Source: DASRDU01 sp035652435 (lineage in GTDB: Bacteria > Acidobacteriota > Blastocatellia > RBC074). Taken from it: DNA of 64,000 nt. The position numbers and the translations under genes were made by a program. The notes beneath the pieces are model-generated. The model was not told where the DNA came from, did no database searches, and worked only from the letters and a program-made list of their open reading frames with translations. Position 1 is the stretch's first letter. Every line of letters starts with the position of its first letter. Where the stretch lies: contig DASRDU010000160.1 in assembly GCA_035652435.1 (NCBI GenBank), forward strand, positions 110,543 through 174,542. Reading direction: 5' to 3'. Shown piece by piece: positions 56,337 to 64,000 of the stretch.

Positions 56337-57155
56337 GTCGCTGGTCGTCACTTTCGCCGGCCGCGGCAGGCTGTCAGCATAACGCTCGGCGATCTTCTCC
56401 AGCACCCGCTGCCAGTCGGCTGACACCGGGCGCGTCGGATCAAAGCCGGCCTCCTGCGTGACGGCTTCGGCATCCTGGCCAGCCTCGCGGCGTGCGACGA
56501 TGGCCTGATAAATCGCTTCGGACTGTTCCGCCGCCTGGCGTGCGACTTCAGCCTTCACCTTCCGGCCCGACAGGCCACTGCCATAGAGTGCCGGTCGTCC
56601 GGCCAGCGGCGGTTCAGCCGCTCCCACTCCCCGACCGGTCCGGCGTTTCGCCAGCAGGCGAACACGGGAACGTTTCTCCTGTGTCAGGCGTGGGACCTGA
56701 TAGAGGAAGTCTTCTTCCTTCGTCAGCAGATGCCGGACCAGTTCGGCCAGTTTGCGGGCCACCGCCACCAGCGCGACGTTGTGTCCGCGTTTGGCCGAGA
56801 CCCGCTGGTAGAGGGCGCGCAGCGGCCCGGGCGACTTGCGCAGGTGTTCGGCAGCCTCCACCGCCAGCCACCGCGCATCACTGCGGCCGGTCTTCGTGAT
56901 CCGGCCGTGTCGTGCTTTCGTGTCGCCGGACTGATACGTTGAGGGAACAAGCCCGAAGTACGCTGCCAGTTGCTTCGGTCGGCTGAACCGCGTGATGTCG
57001 CCAATCGCCGCCAGCAGCCCGGCCCCGACGACGAGGGAAACGCCCGTGATCGAGAGCAGGCGATCGAGTTGCTGGCGCAGCTTCGGGCGCTCGACGACGA
57101 AAGCGGCGATCACTCCTTCCAGACCCATGGCAACGAAGTTGACGGAAGGGGCCAT
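56334..57155 (-). pseudogene. IS110-family transposase, N-terminal catalytic domain lost
   Basis: A 273-aa reading whose first half is the C-terminal Transposase_20 domain: 'LLSITGVSLVVGAGLLAAIG', 'SRPKQLAAYFGLVPSTYQSG' and 'HGRITKTGRSDARWLAVEAA' with the conserved Ser in YQSG. The ~150-residue DEDD RuvC-like catalytic domain that should precede it is absent. The first 11 residues (MAPSVNFVAMG) come from a 34-bp sequence that recurs inverted at 57547, not from the transposase. So this is a 5'-truncated copy, probably inactive. Confidence 0.8.
57122..57155. repeat. 34-bp inverted repeat, left copy
   Basis: This copy reads GACCCATGGCAACGAAGTTG inward and matches 57547-57580 in inverse orientation with one mismatch. 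The two copies enclose the Tn3 transposase relic. Size and spacing fit Tn3-family terminal inverted repeats, though the sequence is not the classical GGGG...TAAG type. Confidence 0.75.
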
Positions 57156-57223
57156 CCTGAAGTCAGGACGACGTCTCAGCTGAAGTGAGATGAAGCACTT
57201 TTATCCTTCGGGGCGGTTGACCA

Positions 57224-57496
57224 GTGCAAAAGATCGAGCCTTCGTCACTTGGTTTGAAAAGATCATTGGCCAGGCAATGTAACCAGCTGCCCCCGCCGAC
57301 GAGGCTGATCTTTCAAAACGTCCACGCCATGACACAGGTGTTGCATCGCCTGCTGCGAGACGGAGTCGCCGTCAGAGAGGAAACGCTGCGCCATCTGAGT
57401 CCATATCTGACGGAACACATCAATCGCTTCGGCGTGTATGAATGGAATCCGCAGCGTGCCGTCGCTCAATTACGGGCTGGAGATTCTGCTGCCTGA
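57224..57496 (+). pseudogene. Tn3-family transposase C-terminal relic
   Basis: A 90-codon frame whose last ~65 residues match the C-terminal end of Tn3-family TnpA: 'RLIFQNVHAMTQVLHRLLRD' and 'LRHLSPYLTEHINRFGVYEW'. The conserved 'LSPYLTEHIxRFGxY' end is unmistakable. The remaining ~900 residues are missing. It lies inside a pair of 34-bp inverted repeats, suggesting an internally deleted transposon. Confidence 0.8.
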
Positions 57497-57546
57497 TTCC
57501 GGTCAGATGGGAGATAAAGAGGAAATTGCAAGCCGGTAAGTGTCAA

Positions 57547-57580
57547 ATGGCCCGTTCCGTCAACTTCGTTGCCATGGGTC
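57547..57580. repeat. 34-bp inverted repeat, right copy
   Basis: Inverse copy of 57122-57155 (33 of 34 bases). It lies about 50 bp after the Tn3 transposase relic stop, the usual distance between tnpA and the terminal repeat. The stretch from here to 57789 has no recognised content. Confidence 0.75.
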
Positions 57581-57789
57581 AACATGGAACACAATGCCGT
57601 CAATTTCCTCAGCTACACAGAGGATGACAAACAACCTGCTGATTGATCCGTAAAAACAACCCGGCATGCCGATGGAGGCGTCCCCGTACCCGGAACCGGG
57701 CAGGGTTGCGTGACCGATGAGCCGGCCCGCATTGACTGACAGGGGCGCCGGTAATTCAATATGGGTGATCAGGGGGCGTTGCTCGAAAA

Positions 57790-59934
57790 ATGATTCAGGA
57801 CATGACCGAACTGACAAATCACACGGGCCAGGTCTGCGGGCTGTCCTGGTCGCCCGATGGCAGCCGTTTGTGTTCGGCCTCCATGGACGGAGAGGTGCGG
57901 CTGTGGTCCGTTGACGACCTGTCGTATGCGGTCCTCAACCCGCGCGCCGGCTTTGACTCCATCGGGAGTCATGACCAGACGAAACATATGGCTTTTTCGG
58001 CCGCCTGGTCATCACACGATGACTTGATCGCTGTCAGCTTCGGGGGGCATTTCAGGGTCTGGAAAGCCGGCACGGGAGAACTGATTGAAGAAACCGAGTC
58101 ACCTCCCCGCCTGCACCTCTCCTGGTCGCCGGCCGCATCAATTCTGGCAATGACCCGGATTGACAGTCTGGCAGGCGGAAACCCGCAGTATAAGGTTGAA
58201 GTGGGCAGGGTTCAGCCTCTGGAAATTCTCGCCGGGCTGACGGAAACTTTTCCCGAGATAGATGATGTCGCCTGGTCGCCGGACGGCGAGATGATCGCGA
58301 CAGCCACCGGGTCCGGGGTTGCCTTGTCGCGGAAATCCTCATCAGAGCCGACAGGGTCTATCAGCGTTCAGCCCAGGGCGAACTCGGTCGTCTGGCTTTC
58401 TGACCGGACCGTCGCCGCCGGTTGTATCGACGCAAATATACGCATCTACTCCTGGCGATACGAAGATCGCTGGCCGCAGGGAATTATGGCCGAGCGGGTC
58501 CGCGTCCTGGAGGGGCATGAAAGTTACATCCACCAGCTGTCATATTCGCCGGAACAGTCTTTACTGGCATCACTTGATGATTCGGGGGAAATACACCTCT
58601 GGAGAGGTGACTCGTTAAGTCATGTCACCGCGCTGGCCGGCCTGATTGAGCGGGAGGGGGTAGTCAGATCATTGCGGCTGGCCCTTCACCCGCGCCAGCC
58701 GATCGTCGCAATCTCATGCGCCGGGCGCATCCGGCTCGCGAGAGTGAGACTTCCGGATAGCGGCAACGGACCGTCCGCGCCCGACGGAGCCGGCCGGCCG
58801 GAGTCAGAACCCCTGCCCAGGGTGCTGGCGATGGCCGGGCTGTTGCCGGAACAGAAGCCGGATTCTGACCAGATCGCCGAGCGCTGGGGGCCGGAGGCGC
58901 AGACAGATTCGCGGTTTGAATCCGCCCCCCGCCCTTACGCCTCTGAGGTGCTTGCCAGAACTCTGGCTCTCAGAAGGGTCGCTCAACTGGTTTCTGAATT
59001 TGATTCTCTGGCGGGGGAAGGGATGCAGCTCGCCTGGAGATCCCCTGAACCCTCTGAAGAGATCGAAATCGAGAAGCTGGAACTGGCCGCTTATCAGGAC
59101 GACGGGGAGGCACGCGCCTCTTCACGGAGGGGGTTGTCGAGGCTTCTGTTACGCACAGCGGCTGACGGCGTGACTGAACAGAAAAGACTGCCCGCACTGG
59201 TTGCTTACGTCGCCATGGCGCATGGCAGCCGTGAAGAGGTCAGGGAAGCTTTCGGCGAGGCGAGCGAATTCTGGCGGCAGGCGGACCGCCTGGATAAGGC
59301 GCTGCGGCGGCTGGCCAGACGGATTCAGGCCCTTTACCCGGCAGGCGGGTATGAGAAGCTGGCGGAAAATATGGCCGCCGTCCTGGCCGAATTGCAGGGC
59401 GCCATGGTGCGTGCGAAACAGTTGCAGAATGATCTGAAACAAATGCGGGAGGAGACAGGTGCTATGTCTGCTGCGACGACACGTCCGGTCGAAATTTTCT
59501 ACTCATACTCTCACCTGGATGAAAAATTCAGGGAAGAGTTAGTGAAACACCTGCGCCTGCTCGAGCGTCAGGGCGTCATTACAGGATGGCACGACCGCAA
59601 CATCAGTGCGGGGATTGAGTGGAAGGATTCAATCGACGAACACCTTGAATCGGCCGGGATCATCCTGCTCCTCGTCAGCGCCAACTTCCTTGCCTCGGAT
59701 TACTGTTATGACGTCGAGATGAAGCGGGCAATAAAGCGACACGATGAAGGAAGCGCCCGTGTCATTCCCATCATCCTGAGCAGTTGCCGCTGGCACAGTG
59801 CCCCTTTCGGAAAATTGCAGGCCCTGCCCAGGGACTCCAGGCCGATCGAAAATTGGGATCGCCCTGCCGAAGCGTACACGAATGTCGTGGAAGGAATCGA
59901 GAAAGCAATTGTGGAAATATCCAAAGTCCCTTAG
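57790..59934 (+). CDS. WD40 beta-propeller fused to C-terminal TIR domain
   Basis: A 714-aa cytoplasmic protein. Residues ~5-320 contain WD40 blades ('GQVCGLSWSPDGSRLCSASM', 'EIDDVAWSPDGEMIATAT', 'YIHQLSYSPEQSLLASLDD'). A helical linker of about 200 residues follows. Residues ~565-714 are a TIR domain: 'PVEIFYSYSHLDEKFREEL', 'HDRNISAGIEWKDSIDEHL', 'LLLVSANFLASDYCYDVEM' with a Glu at the usual NADase position, and 'ARVIPIIL'. Propeller-sensor plus TIR-effector plans occur among bacterial immune proteins that deplete NAD+. ATG 57790 or 57802 may start it. It lies among transposon relics. Confidence 0.85.
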   Translation: MIQDMTELTNHTGQVCGLSWSPDGSRLCSASMDGEVRLWSVDDLSYAVLNPRAGFDSIGSHDQTKHMAFSAAWSSHDDLIAVSFGGHFRVWKAGTGELIEETESPPRLHLSWSPAASILAMTRIDSLAGGNPQYKVEVGRVQPLEILAGLTETFPEIDDVAWSPDGEMIATATGSGVALSRKSSSEPTGSISVQPRANSVVWLSDRTVAAGCIDANIRIYSWRYEDRWPQGIMAERVRVLEGHESYIHQLSYSPEQSLLASLDDSGEIHLWRGDSLSHVTALAGLIEREGVVRSLRLALHPRQPIVAISCAGRIRLARVRLPDSGNGPSAPDGAGRPESEPLPRVLAMAGLLPEQKPDSDQIAERWGPEAQTDSRFESAPRPYASEVLARTLALRRVAQLVSEFDSLAGEGMQLAWRSPEPSEEIEIEKLELAAYQDDGEARASSRRGLSRLLLRTAADGVTEQKRLPALVAYVAMAHGSREEVREAFGEASEFWRQADRLDKALRRLARRIQALYPAGGYEKLAENMAAVLAELQGAMVRAKQLQNDLKQMREETGAMSAATTRPVEIFYSYSHLDEKFREELVKHLRLLERQGVITGWHDRNISAGIEWKDSIDEHLESAGIILLLVSANFLASDYCYDVEMKRAIKRHDEGSARVIPIILSSCRWHSAPFGKLQALPRDSRPIENWDRPAEAYTNVVEGIEKAIVEISKVP

Positions 59935-59937
59935 ATG

Positions 59938-60096
59938 GCCTGCCGCTGATGAGCTTGTCAGCTGCAGGTCCGATGGTCCTGCTTCTGTCACCCTTCTCCT
60001 GCAGCCTGACCGTGTACTCGTCGCCGTCGCGGTGGAAGTCCGTCACTTTCAGCCGGCAGCCGGTCGCGATCCGCGCCCCGCTATATGACAGGAAGC
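59938..60096 (-). pseudogene. Tyrosine recombinase relic
   Basis: On the minus strand the sequence reads 'FLSYSGARIATGCRLKVTDF' and 'DGDEYTVRLQEKGDRSRTIG', the part of a phage-type tyrosine recombinase around the first catalytic Arg (in GARI) and the conserved EKG...R loop. Only about 50 codons remain. It is cut at the end of the TIR gene, so acquisition of that gene probably truncated it. Confidence 0.7.
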
Positions 60097-60124
60097 CGGA
60101 ATCGCCCGGTCGCGGTAACTGAAA

Positions 60125-60472
60125 TTGAAGCGTGTGGAGGGTAATCGCGTGCGTATGCCGGAGAAGTTCGTGACCACTTCAACCGACCTCGGGAACATGG
60201 GTTTCTGGGCCGAACACCGTTACTGCGGCCGGCTGGGAGGCCGCTGGTTTGCGATCGTGGGGACCGCCACCCGGGACTTCCGCGTCTTCACCCTGATCCT
60301 ACAGCGGCAGGAGGGCGCGCCGGGCGTGCCACACATTGACGAGCTGGCCCTTGATCTGTCCCAGTATGATCTGTGCCCCTGCATCAGCACCTGGCATCCC
60401 GAACGGCACACGTCAAAACGTCGTAAGGCGCTGTCAGCCCGCCGGCAGAAGAAGGGGCGCGCCTGCCACTGA
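60125..60472 (+). CDS. Hypothetical protein
   Basis: A 115-aa frame of unknown family. The centre ('GNMGFWAEHRYCGRLGGRWF', 'IVGTATRDFRVFTLILQRQ') looks like a compact beta-rich domain; the tail is strongly basic (HTSKRRKALSARRQKKGRAC). GGAGGGTAATC suggests GTG at 60149 as an alternative start. It stands alone between the TIR gene and the TPR-HTH gene. Confidence 0.4.
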   Translation: MKRVEGNRVRMPEKFVTTSTDLGNMGFWAEHRYCGRLGGRWFAIVGTATRDFRVFTLILQRQEGAPGVPHIDELALDLSQYDLCPCISTWHPERHTSKRRKALSARRQKKGRACH

Positions 60473-60562
60473 ATTCACCCTTGAAGTCATGAGGCTGGTG
60501 GAGAGCGGAGAACCGGCCAGTCGGTTCAGAAGAAAATAGTCGTCCGGCACCGCCGGTGGCCC

Positions 60563-62365
60563 TCAGGAGGATTTCTCTTCACGATCGTCAGGGCCGGCAC
60601 TGTTGAGCAGTTCTTCCAGCTCCTCCTTACTAAACCACTTGTAGAGCGCGCCTCTGCTCAGCCCAAGTCCCTCCTCGGCAATCCTCGTCAGGTTCGGCCC
60701 GTATTTTTTTCTGGCCTGCCTGATGAGCCATTTCTGCAACTCCTTGTGCGCCGCCTTATACCCCCCTTCGGGAATCCCCCTCAGGGGGAAAAGCTCATCA
60801 ACCCCGGTCATTTCGCTCTCGGTCCTGGCCCGGAGGGTCTCGACCCACTTGTGTTCGACCGTGCTGAATTTTCTGACTTCATCGTAATGACCCTGCGCGA
60901 CGCTGGGGTGGTCGGTCCTGATTGAGATCCGGCACAGATAAAGTAATGACACGACGTGCAGGTGCTGGTCGGAAATCACCGGAATGCCCCGCTGCGCCTC
61001 CTCCTGGTTGAGGTCCCTGGCGTCCAGAAATGCCTTCCGCGCCTCGGAATACCTCCCCAGCTCAAACAACGCTTCGCCCTGCAGGATCAGCGCCTCCAGC
61101 CGGCTGCGTTTGAAGCCGAGCCTGCGCGCCCTGACTTCCGCCTGCTCCGCCAGGCTCAGTGATATCTGTTCCGCGTGCGCCCCGCCCTGGTGACGCCTCG
61201 CCAGGGACTCAAGCAGGTCGGCCGTGATCAGCCACCGGCTGCTGTCCGCCGTCCTGACGGCGCGCTGCCTGCCCTCAGTATCCCTTCCCTCAGCCAGTCT
61301 CCTGATCTCCCGGATGTAGTTGAATGCCTCGGCGAAATACCCGAGGTAAACGCAGGCCAGCACCAGCTCATTGGCCGCGAGCAGCATGTACCTGAAATGG
61401 CCGACCCCCTCAAGGGCCTTGTAGGCCCCTAGGAGTTCCTCGCGGGCCTCGATCAGGCCGGCCTGCTCATGACCGGATTGCGCGCGGAGGATCCCCGCGC
61501 TGAGCGTCCGGAGATACATGTTGTAAACCAGATTCCTGCTGGGCAGCAGCATCATCTGAGCGGACCTGATCCCCAGCGTGGCGCGTGTCAGCAGCCCCCT
61601 GCTGAGGTTGATAAACCCGCTGCCGCCCGCAATGATCATGGCGGTGCGCTTCAGGTAGTAGGAATACTCGGCGGGCCTTTTCCGGGCGGCGTCCAGGTAC
61701 GCCTGCAGCGCCTCGCTGTAGAACTTCCTGCTGCTCTGGTACTCCATCCTCTGCCGGTGGCACTTCGCCCGCTGCGTGCAGACCCTGGCGAGCAGCCCGT
61801 CGACGTGGTACTCCTGCTTCTTCAATTCGTCCTTGAAGTCGGGTACGTCCCCGTACGATTTCAACCTGTCCTTCAGTTTGCGGATGCCCTCGTAAAGCCT
61901 TTCCACGACTTCGAGCGACTTCGGGATCTCATCCCTCCTGTACAACTCATTCGAGTAGGCGTGCAGGTATGCCAGCCTGTTCTTGAACAGCCTCAGCGCC
62001 TGCGCGGTGGGGGGGCCCGGAACCAAGGTGTTCTCAACGAATGCGCCGGCGTCGAATTCAAGTGACCTGACCATCTTCGCCCCACGATCCAGTATCTTCT
62101 CGCTCAGGTCGGTCGGCACCTGATCGAAGTAGTCATCAAGGCTGGCATACAGCATGATTTCCGCGCGCAGGAGGGCGTAAAGAACCTCGTCCGCGGGGGG
62201 CTCATCCGGCAGAAGTTTTTCCCAGCACTCCCTCACCAGAGACAGCAGGCTGTCGATCCGGTTTCTCTCCTCGAGTACTTTCCCCTTTCTGAGCAGACTT
62301 CTCAGTTCCTCGGTCTCCCTGATCATCCCCTCGACCAGCGCATCCGGCACTAACAGGTCGCCCAT
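60563..62365 (-). CDS. TPR-repeat protein with C-terminal Fis-type HTH
   Basis: A 600-aa soluble protein. Most of it is helical with TPR-like repeats ('FYSEALQAYLDAARKRPAEY', 'ALILQGEALFELGRYSEARK', 'AFLDARDLNQEEAQRG'). The last ~60 residues ('AAHKELQKWLIRQARKKYG', 'LTRIAEEGLGLSRGALYKWF') form a Fis/HTH_8-like DNA-binding domain, as in enhancer-binding proteins but without the AAA+ module. ATG at 62365 with AGGAG 8 nt upstream is chosen over a TTG at 62398. It is divergent from three small genes and may control them, sensing a ligand through the TPRs. Confidence 0.78.
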   Translation of the reverse strand: MGDLLVPDALVEGMIRETEELRSLLRKGKVLEERNRIDSLLSLVRECWEKLLPDEPPADEVLYALLRAEIMLYASLDDYFDQVPTDLSEKILDRGAKMVRSLEFDAGAFVENTLVPGPPTAQALRLFKNRLAYLHAYSNELYRRDEIPKSLEVVERLYEGIRKLKDRLKSYGDVPDFKDELKKQEYHVDGLLARVCTQRAKCHRQRMEYQSSRKFYSEALQAYLDAARKRPAEYSYYLKRTAMIIAGGSGFINLSRGLLTRATLGIRSAQMMLLPSRNLVYNMYLRTLSAGILRAQSGHEQAGLIEAREELLGAYKALEGVGHFRYMLLAANELVLACVYLGYFAEAFNYIREIRRLAEGRDTEGRQRAVRTADSSRWLITADLLESLARRHQGGAHAEQISLSLAEQAEVRARRLGFKRSRLEALILQGEALFELGRYSEARKAFLDARDLNQEEAQRGIPVISDQHLHVVSLLYLCRISIRTDHPSVAQGHYDEVRKFSTVEHKWVETLRARTESEMTGVDELFPLRGIPEGGYKAAHKELQKWLIRQARKKYGPNLTRIAEEGLGLSRGALYKWFSKEELEELLNSAGPDDREEKSS

Positions 62366-62501
62366 GTTTTCTTCTCCTGTTGAATCGTTGTTGAACAAAA
62401 AACCATTTTTTCAGTTGCAGACGTTGTCATCCAAGCGGTGGAAATCAGTGATTGTTTCAATAACCTTGTTAGGCGTCGGTGGTATATCAGTGTGTGCGGG
62501 A

Positions 62502-62666
62502 AGTTACCAGAGGAACGATTGATTGTAAAGTTACTAAAGTGACGATTTATCAGTACTGAGTGTGGAGGAAAGTATACATCTTCAGTAGAATCAATATTTT
62601 ACATCAAAAAGTTCTTGACCTGAAAATCAGGAGTGGTACTGTACCGCCAGCACGAGATAGTTACCA
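62502..62666. promoter_or_regulatory. Divergent control region with AGTTACNA repeats and promoter
   Basis: AGTTAC(C/T)A occurs three times in the same direction at 62502-62509, 62529-62536 and 62659-62666, in a 363-bp gap between the TPR-HTH gene and the small-gene operon. A sigma-70-like promoter TTGACC (62615-62620), 16 nt, TACTGT (62637-62642) faces the small genes. GGTACTGTACC (62636-62646) overlaps its -10 as a palindrome and could be an operator. Confidence 0.5.
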
Positions 62667-62728
62667 CGCAGATAGTACACACTGACATCAGGCGGTGTGA
62701 TTAACATTCCAATCACAGGAGTAAAACG

Positions 62729-62938
62729 ATGAGAAACCTGCTTATCAATGAAGACCGGTTTTCCGACCCGGCATCGCTGCTGGTGGTGAGGGGCAGGGAA
62801 ATCAACATCTCGGCTTCAGACCCCGAGGAGACCCGTTATGCAGAACTCGAGTGGATGCAGGTGATCGCCCTGGAGGAGAGATCGGCAGACGAGTCTGACA
62901 AATCGGCGTGGCCCATTCGCGGCAACGACATCTATTAA
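62729..62938 (+). CDS. Small acidic protein 1 of divergent operon
   Basis: A 69-aa protein of unknown family, starting with AGGAG 8 nt upstream. It is acidic and polar ('DPEETRYAELEWMQVIALEE'), has no signal or membrane helix and ends 'KSAWPIRGNDIY'. A very strong hairpin follows at 62946. It is the first gene after the promoter at 62615. A peptide precursor or a regulatory partner of the TPR-HTH protein are both possible; neither is shown. Confidence 0.6.
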   Translation: MRNLLINEDRFSDPASLLVVRGREINISASDPEETRYAELEWMQVIALEERSADESDKSAWPIRGNDIY

Positions 62939-62945
62939 CACTAAC

Positions 62946-62983
62946 CCCCACGACCGCCGCCAGCCAAGGCGGCGGTCGTGGGG
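62946..62983. terminator. 16-bp perfect GC-rich stem-loop
   Basis: CCCCACGACCGCCGCC (62946-62961), loop AGCCAA, and its perfect complement (62968-62983) stand 7 nt after the stop of small gene 1. No T-run follows, so it may be a partial terminator or mRNA stabiliser that sets higher expression of the first gene than the next two. Confidence 0.6.
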
Positions 62984-63087
62984 TGACCACCCGCTTTACC
63001 CGGCAGACCCGGTTCATCCGACCCACGAGGGAATGCCGCCCGGCTCGCAGGAAAGTTCTCGTCACTCGTCAAAGGGAGAACTCAGCT

Positions 63088-63303
63088 ATGAAACCTGAAT
63101 TCGGCAATTATTACGATAACGTGCAGGCCCTGACGCTCGCACTGCTGTCGCTGAAGAACGGCGACGTTGCCGACGCCCTGCTGATCATCGAAGAACTCCG
63201 CTCGCACATCCTCGAATCGGGGGAGCGGAAGAGCATTGAATGGCTCCTCCCCGAGGTCGAGTCGGCTTTGCAGTTCGGACGCTACCTGGAAATTTCCGCC
63301 TGA
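63088..63303 (+). CDS. Small helical protein 2 of divergent operon
   Basis: A 71-aa protein, mostly amphipathic helix ('YYDNVQALTLALLSLKNG', 'DVADALLIIEELRSHILES', 'SIEWLLPEVESALQFGRYLE'), resembling a single TPR/helical-hairpin unit. AAAGGGAGAA 8 nt before the ATG supports the start. It could dock onto the TPR regulator encoded divergently. Family unknown. Confidence 0.6.
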   Translation: MKPEFGNYYDNVQALTLALLSLKNGDVADALLIIEELRSHILESGERKSIEWLLPEVESALQFGRYLEISA

Positions 63304-63389
63304 CTCAACAACTCAGGCACTAACATGTCAGTACCCGTTACACCCGTCCCGCACCTGTCATCAATACCGTCCCAGAGAGCGAGGAGTTT

Positions 63390-63626
63390 ATGATGCTGCA
63401 CCTCATTCCGCTCATGCTGATTTCGATTCTCGCCGTCATGGACAACAACCTGGCTGGCGCCCTGATCGTCTTCAGCAAGGCGACACTCACCGTGGTTGAC
63501 TACTGGATCATCATCCAGAAGAAAAAGCTTCACGACCAGGAGAGAGGCTTCAGAAATCACGAACAGAAGAATTCAGAGCCGGACGTCAGAAAAAATGACC
63601 GTCAGGAAGACGGGCCGGGCGGCTGA
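63390..63626 (+). CDS. Small membrane protein 3 of divergent operon
   Basis: A 78-aa protein with two short hydrophobic stretches ('MMLHLIPLMLISILAVM' and 'LAGALIVFSKATLTVVDYWI') and a highly charged C-terminal tail (KKKLHDQERGFRNHEQ). GAGGAG lies about 8 nt upstream; ATG at 63390 or 63393 may be used. Last of three small genes in the same direction. Function unknown; the shape recalls small toxins or holin-like proteins. Confidence 0.55.
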   Translation: MMLHLIPLMLISILAVMDNNLAGALIVFSKATLTVVDYWIIIQKKKLHDQERGFRNHEQKNSEPDVRKNDRQEDGPGG

Positions 63627-63860
63627 GTGTCAGAAATTGGGGGTGGAGAGAGGGACGGCTCTCGTATCTCCCCAATCCCCGGGCGCCGGATGCCGTACAT
63701 CATCCGGCGCTCAGGCCGAAACCCCGACCTGAGCCAAAGCAATTCTGCGGCGCCTGTTTTCCCAATCATCACAACTCACCTTCCCTGGAAGCAGCCGAAA
63801 AACCTCATTCGAATTCACACGCGCACCCCGCTCAGGACGAGAACAAAGCAACCGGCAGTC

Positions 63861-64000
63861 ATTGATGAAAAGGTCAACTGAGAATCTGCTTTGATCACCA
63901 GAGTTTTGCCTCTCCCTTCAGAACCCCGGACACACCACTCCTGATTCCGCCCCATGGGGCGGCCAGGTTCAGCCGGGGAAATTCCGCTTCGTTTCTCTTA
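63861..64000. repeat. 140-bp direct repeat, copy B, at end of a second IS110-type gene
   Basis: It matches 56197-56336 in the same orientation, including the CGCCCCATGGGGCG palindrome (63949-63962). The final three bases are the complement of TAA at the same place where copy A has the transposase stop TGA. This implies that a second IS110-family transposase gene ends exactly at 63998 and continues beyond the window on the minus strand. The gap 63627-63860 shows nothing else. Confidence 0.7.

Noticed and set aside
57560..57817. A minus-strand frame considered as the missing N-terminal domain of the IS110 transposase
   Set aside because: It contains none of the DEDD-domain motifs, so it does not complete the truncated gene.
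21466..64000. Search for the 3' half of comM as the right island boundary
   Set aside because: No frame continuing the ComM AAA+ and C-terminal domains was found on either strand, so the boundary is outside the window.

Overview
The window looks like a GC-rich chromosome of a heterotrophic bacterium, most likely an Acidobacteriota member close to Blastocatellia. This is inference: a Tat-exported Gfo/Idh/MocA oxidoreductase, a DUF1080 secreted hydrolase, a PafA-like phosphatase and secreted proteins with the 'LTNEKVIEL' N-terminal repeat all occur together. No rRNA, tRNA or CRISPR array was seen, so the taxonomy is not fixed by the sequence itself.

Bases 1-21465 are ordinary chromosome. A sugar and phosphorus catabolic cluster runs on the + strand (633-10324): Tat oxidoreductase, DoxX, DUF1080 hydrolase, dodecin, a hexulose-phosphate-synthase-type enzyme, a zinc alcohol dehydrogenase, a metallophosphoesterase, a PafA-like phosphatase, a TIM-barrel isomerase and an SDR. 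A small AT-richer insert (10340-12447) carries a tyrosine phosphatase and a DUF433/DUF5615 toxin-antitoxin pair. Cell-envelope and housekeeping genes follow: SPFH protein, zinc-ribbon protein, DUF962, PAP2, LemA, TPM and an MltD-type lytic transglycosylase.

At about 21465 the AAA+ gene comM/yifB is cut inside its conserved AAMNPC motif, and a large serine recombinase follows immediately on the opposite strand. From here to the end of the window everything is accessory. The comM 3' half is not visible, so the island is longer than 42 kb. Its first part (21-39 kb) resembles an integrative or plasmid-like element: two VirD4/HerA-like DNA-transfer ATPases, a DUF932 protein, a ParB-like protein, DUF2958, XRE and winged-helix regulators, four secreted or membrane proteins, and a possible replication origin with DnaA-box-like sites. 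A DNA methyltransferase relic is split by a LAGLIDADG endonuclease gene (39.4-40.4 kb).

The most interesting block is a five-gene minus-strand operon at 40384-51433. In transcription order it encodes a membrane-anchored Hanks-type kinase, a PD-(D/E)XK-STAND ATPase, a translationally coupled 918-residue helical protein, a QxK nuclease-like protein and a 1334-residue nuclease-like/STAND/TPR protein. It has the architecture of Avs (AVAST)-type anti-phage STAND NTPases, but in a kinase-led and partly split arrangement that I do not recognise.

A second recombination cassette follows (52224-55762: XRE, 84-aa protein, RuvC-like resolvase, 63-aa protein, second large serine recombinase). After it come relics of IS110 and Tn3 transposases, a WD40-TIR fusion protein, a tyrosine-recombinase relic, and a TPR-HTH regulator divergent from an operon of three very small genes. 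A diverged 140-bp direct repeat (56197-56336 and 63861-64000), each copy at the 3' end of an IS110-type transposase gene, brackets this last segment.
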